The position numbers and the translations under genes are program-made. A DNA stretch of 64,000 nucleotides from NCBI RefSeq assembly GCF_035083965.1, contig NC_089732.1, positions 10,927,424 to 10,991,423 of the forward strand, read 5' to 3'. The DNA comes from Branchiostoma lanceolatum. Its lineage: Eukaryota > Chordata > Leptocardii > Amphioxiformes > Branchiostomatidae. This document shows positions 63,619 to 64,000 of the stretch, piece by piece. The notes beneath the pieces were generated by a model. It had not been told where the DNA came from. It saw only the letters and a list, made by a program, of their open reading frames with translations, and did not search any database. Within the stretch, counting starts at the first letter, position 1. Every line of letters begins with the position of its first letter.

Positions 63619-64000
63619 GTTGTATTTTCGATGTTTGAGCTTTAGAGAGGTTCAGAGATGTTTCTTATACTACTTAGAGCATTTCTTGTAGTTTATATCA
63701 CGTTACTGAGGCGGTGACAGGCACATGTATCATTATTTGGCTGATATATTTAGGTCAAACTATAAAACCTTGGTCGTACAAAATAAGGCCCTAAAACTGC
63801 CTCAAGCCAAATTGTATAGGCCTCATGAACTTGCCGAAATAATTCACGTAAATCTTCTTGTGCTAATTTCATGTCTTCCCGATTTCAACCGAATTAGATC
63901 GTATCAAAATTAAAGGTCCCATGATTCAGGTGTTGAGGACAAAAAGTATTGTGTGACAATAACACGTGTAGCAAAGGGGACTCTCTTTTGCACATTTGAT
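63619..64000 (+). other. Probable intron 1 of the gene starting at 63574
   Basis: No second exon is recognised before the window ends. A 62-codon frame at 63725-63913 (its tail resembles the C-terminal 'LPDFNRIRSYQN') has no acceptor-donor context and is not called. Confidence 0.4.

Overview
The window looks like nuclear DNA of a cephalochordate (amphioxus, Branchiostoma-like). It has intron-rich chordate genes with short introns, single-leucine-rich-repeat exons, a C2H2 zinc-finger gene of the kind expanded in amphioxus, an intact CR1-like LINE, and a very high density of short foldback transposons. The species call is an inference from this style; no database was searched. There is no prokaryotic operon or CRISPR array.

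Layout. 1-2 kb: tandemly duplicated non-coding DNA. 2.0-7.8 kb (+): a complete 10-exon SLC46-family (proton-coupled folate transporter-like) MFS transporter whose introns carry a GT tract, a GGTT tract and several MITEs. 9.7-15.4 kb (+): a GT12 beta-1,4-N-acetylgalactosaminyltransferase (B4GALNT type), with a 44-bp minisatellite in the intron before its DDD-motif exon. 15.4-19 kb: transposon-rich spacer with two striking foldback elements, one interrupted by another. 19.2-20.7 kb (+): a one-exon protein with about 15 C2H2 fingers that decay toward the C-terminus and end in a nonsense codon. 22.7-38.3 kb: a probable promoter/5' exon followed by a long non-coding stretch, possibly the first intron of the next gene, holding an intact CR1-like LINE at 34.9-38.1 kb.

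38.3-58.1 kb (+): the main gene, a LAP-family scaffold (16 or so LRRs, LAP-specific domain, long disordered middle, one C-terminal PDZ) co-orthologous to vertebrate Erbin/Densin-180. I joined 24 coding exons by GT-AG sites; they stay in frame throughout and give 1,414 residues. Its introns hold SINEs, an antisense LINE fragment, a TA-flanked 1.1-kb DNA transposon, a hAT element with a perfect 8-bp target duplication, a 41-42-bp minisatellite that starts in a splice donor, and two places where splice-acceptor/exon sequence has itself been duplicated as decoy exons.

62.2-63.3 kb (-): a two-exon TIMM29 (mitochondrial TIM22 complex) gene, head to head across 311 bp with the first exon of an unidentified + strand gene at 63.57 kb.

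The genes are functionally unrelated (solute transport, glycan synthesis, DNA binding, polarity scaffolding, mitochondrial import). The most unusual content is the relation between repeats and splice sites, and the number of small TIR families with several copies inside one window.
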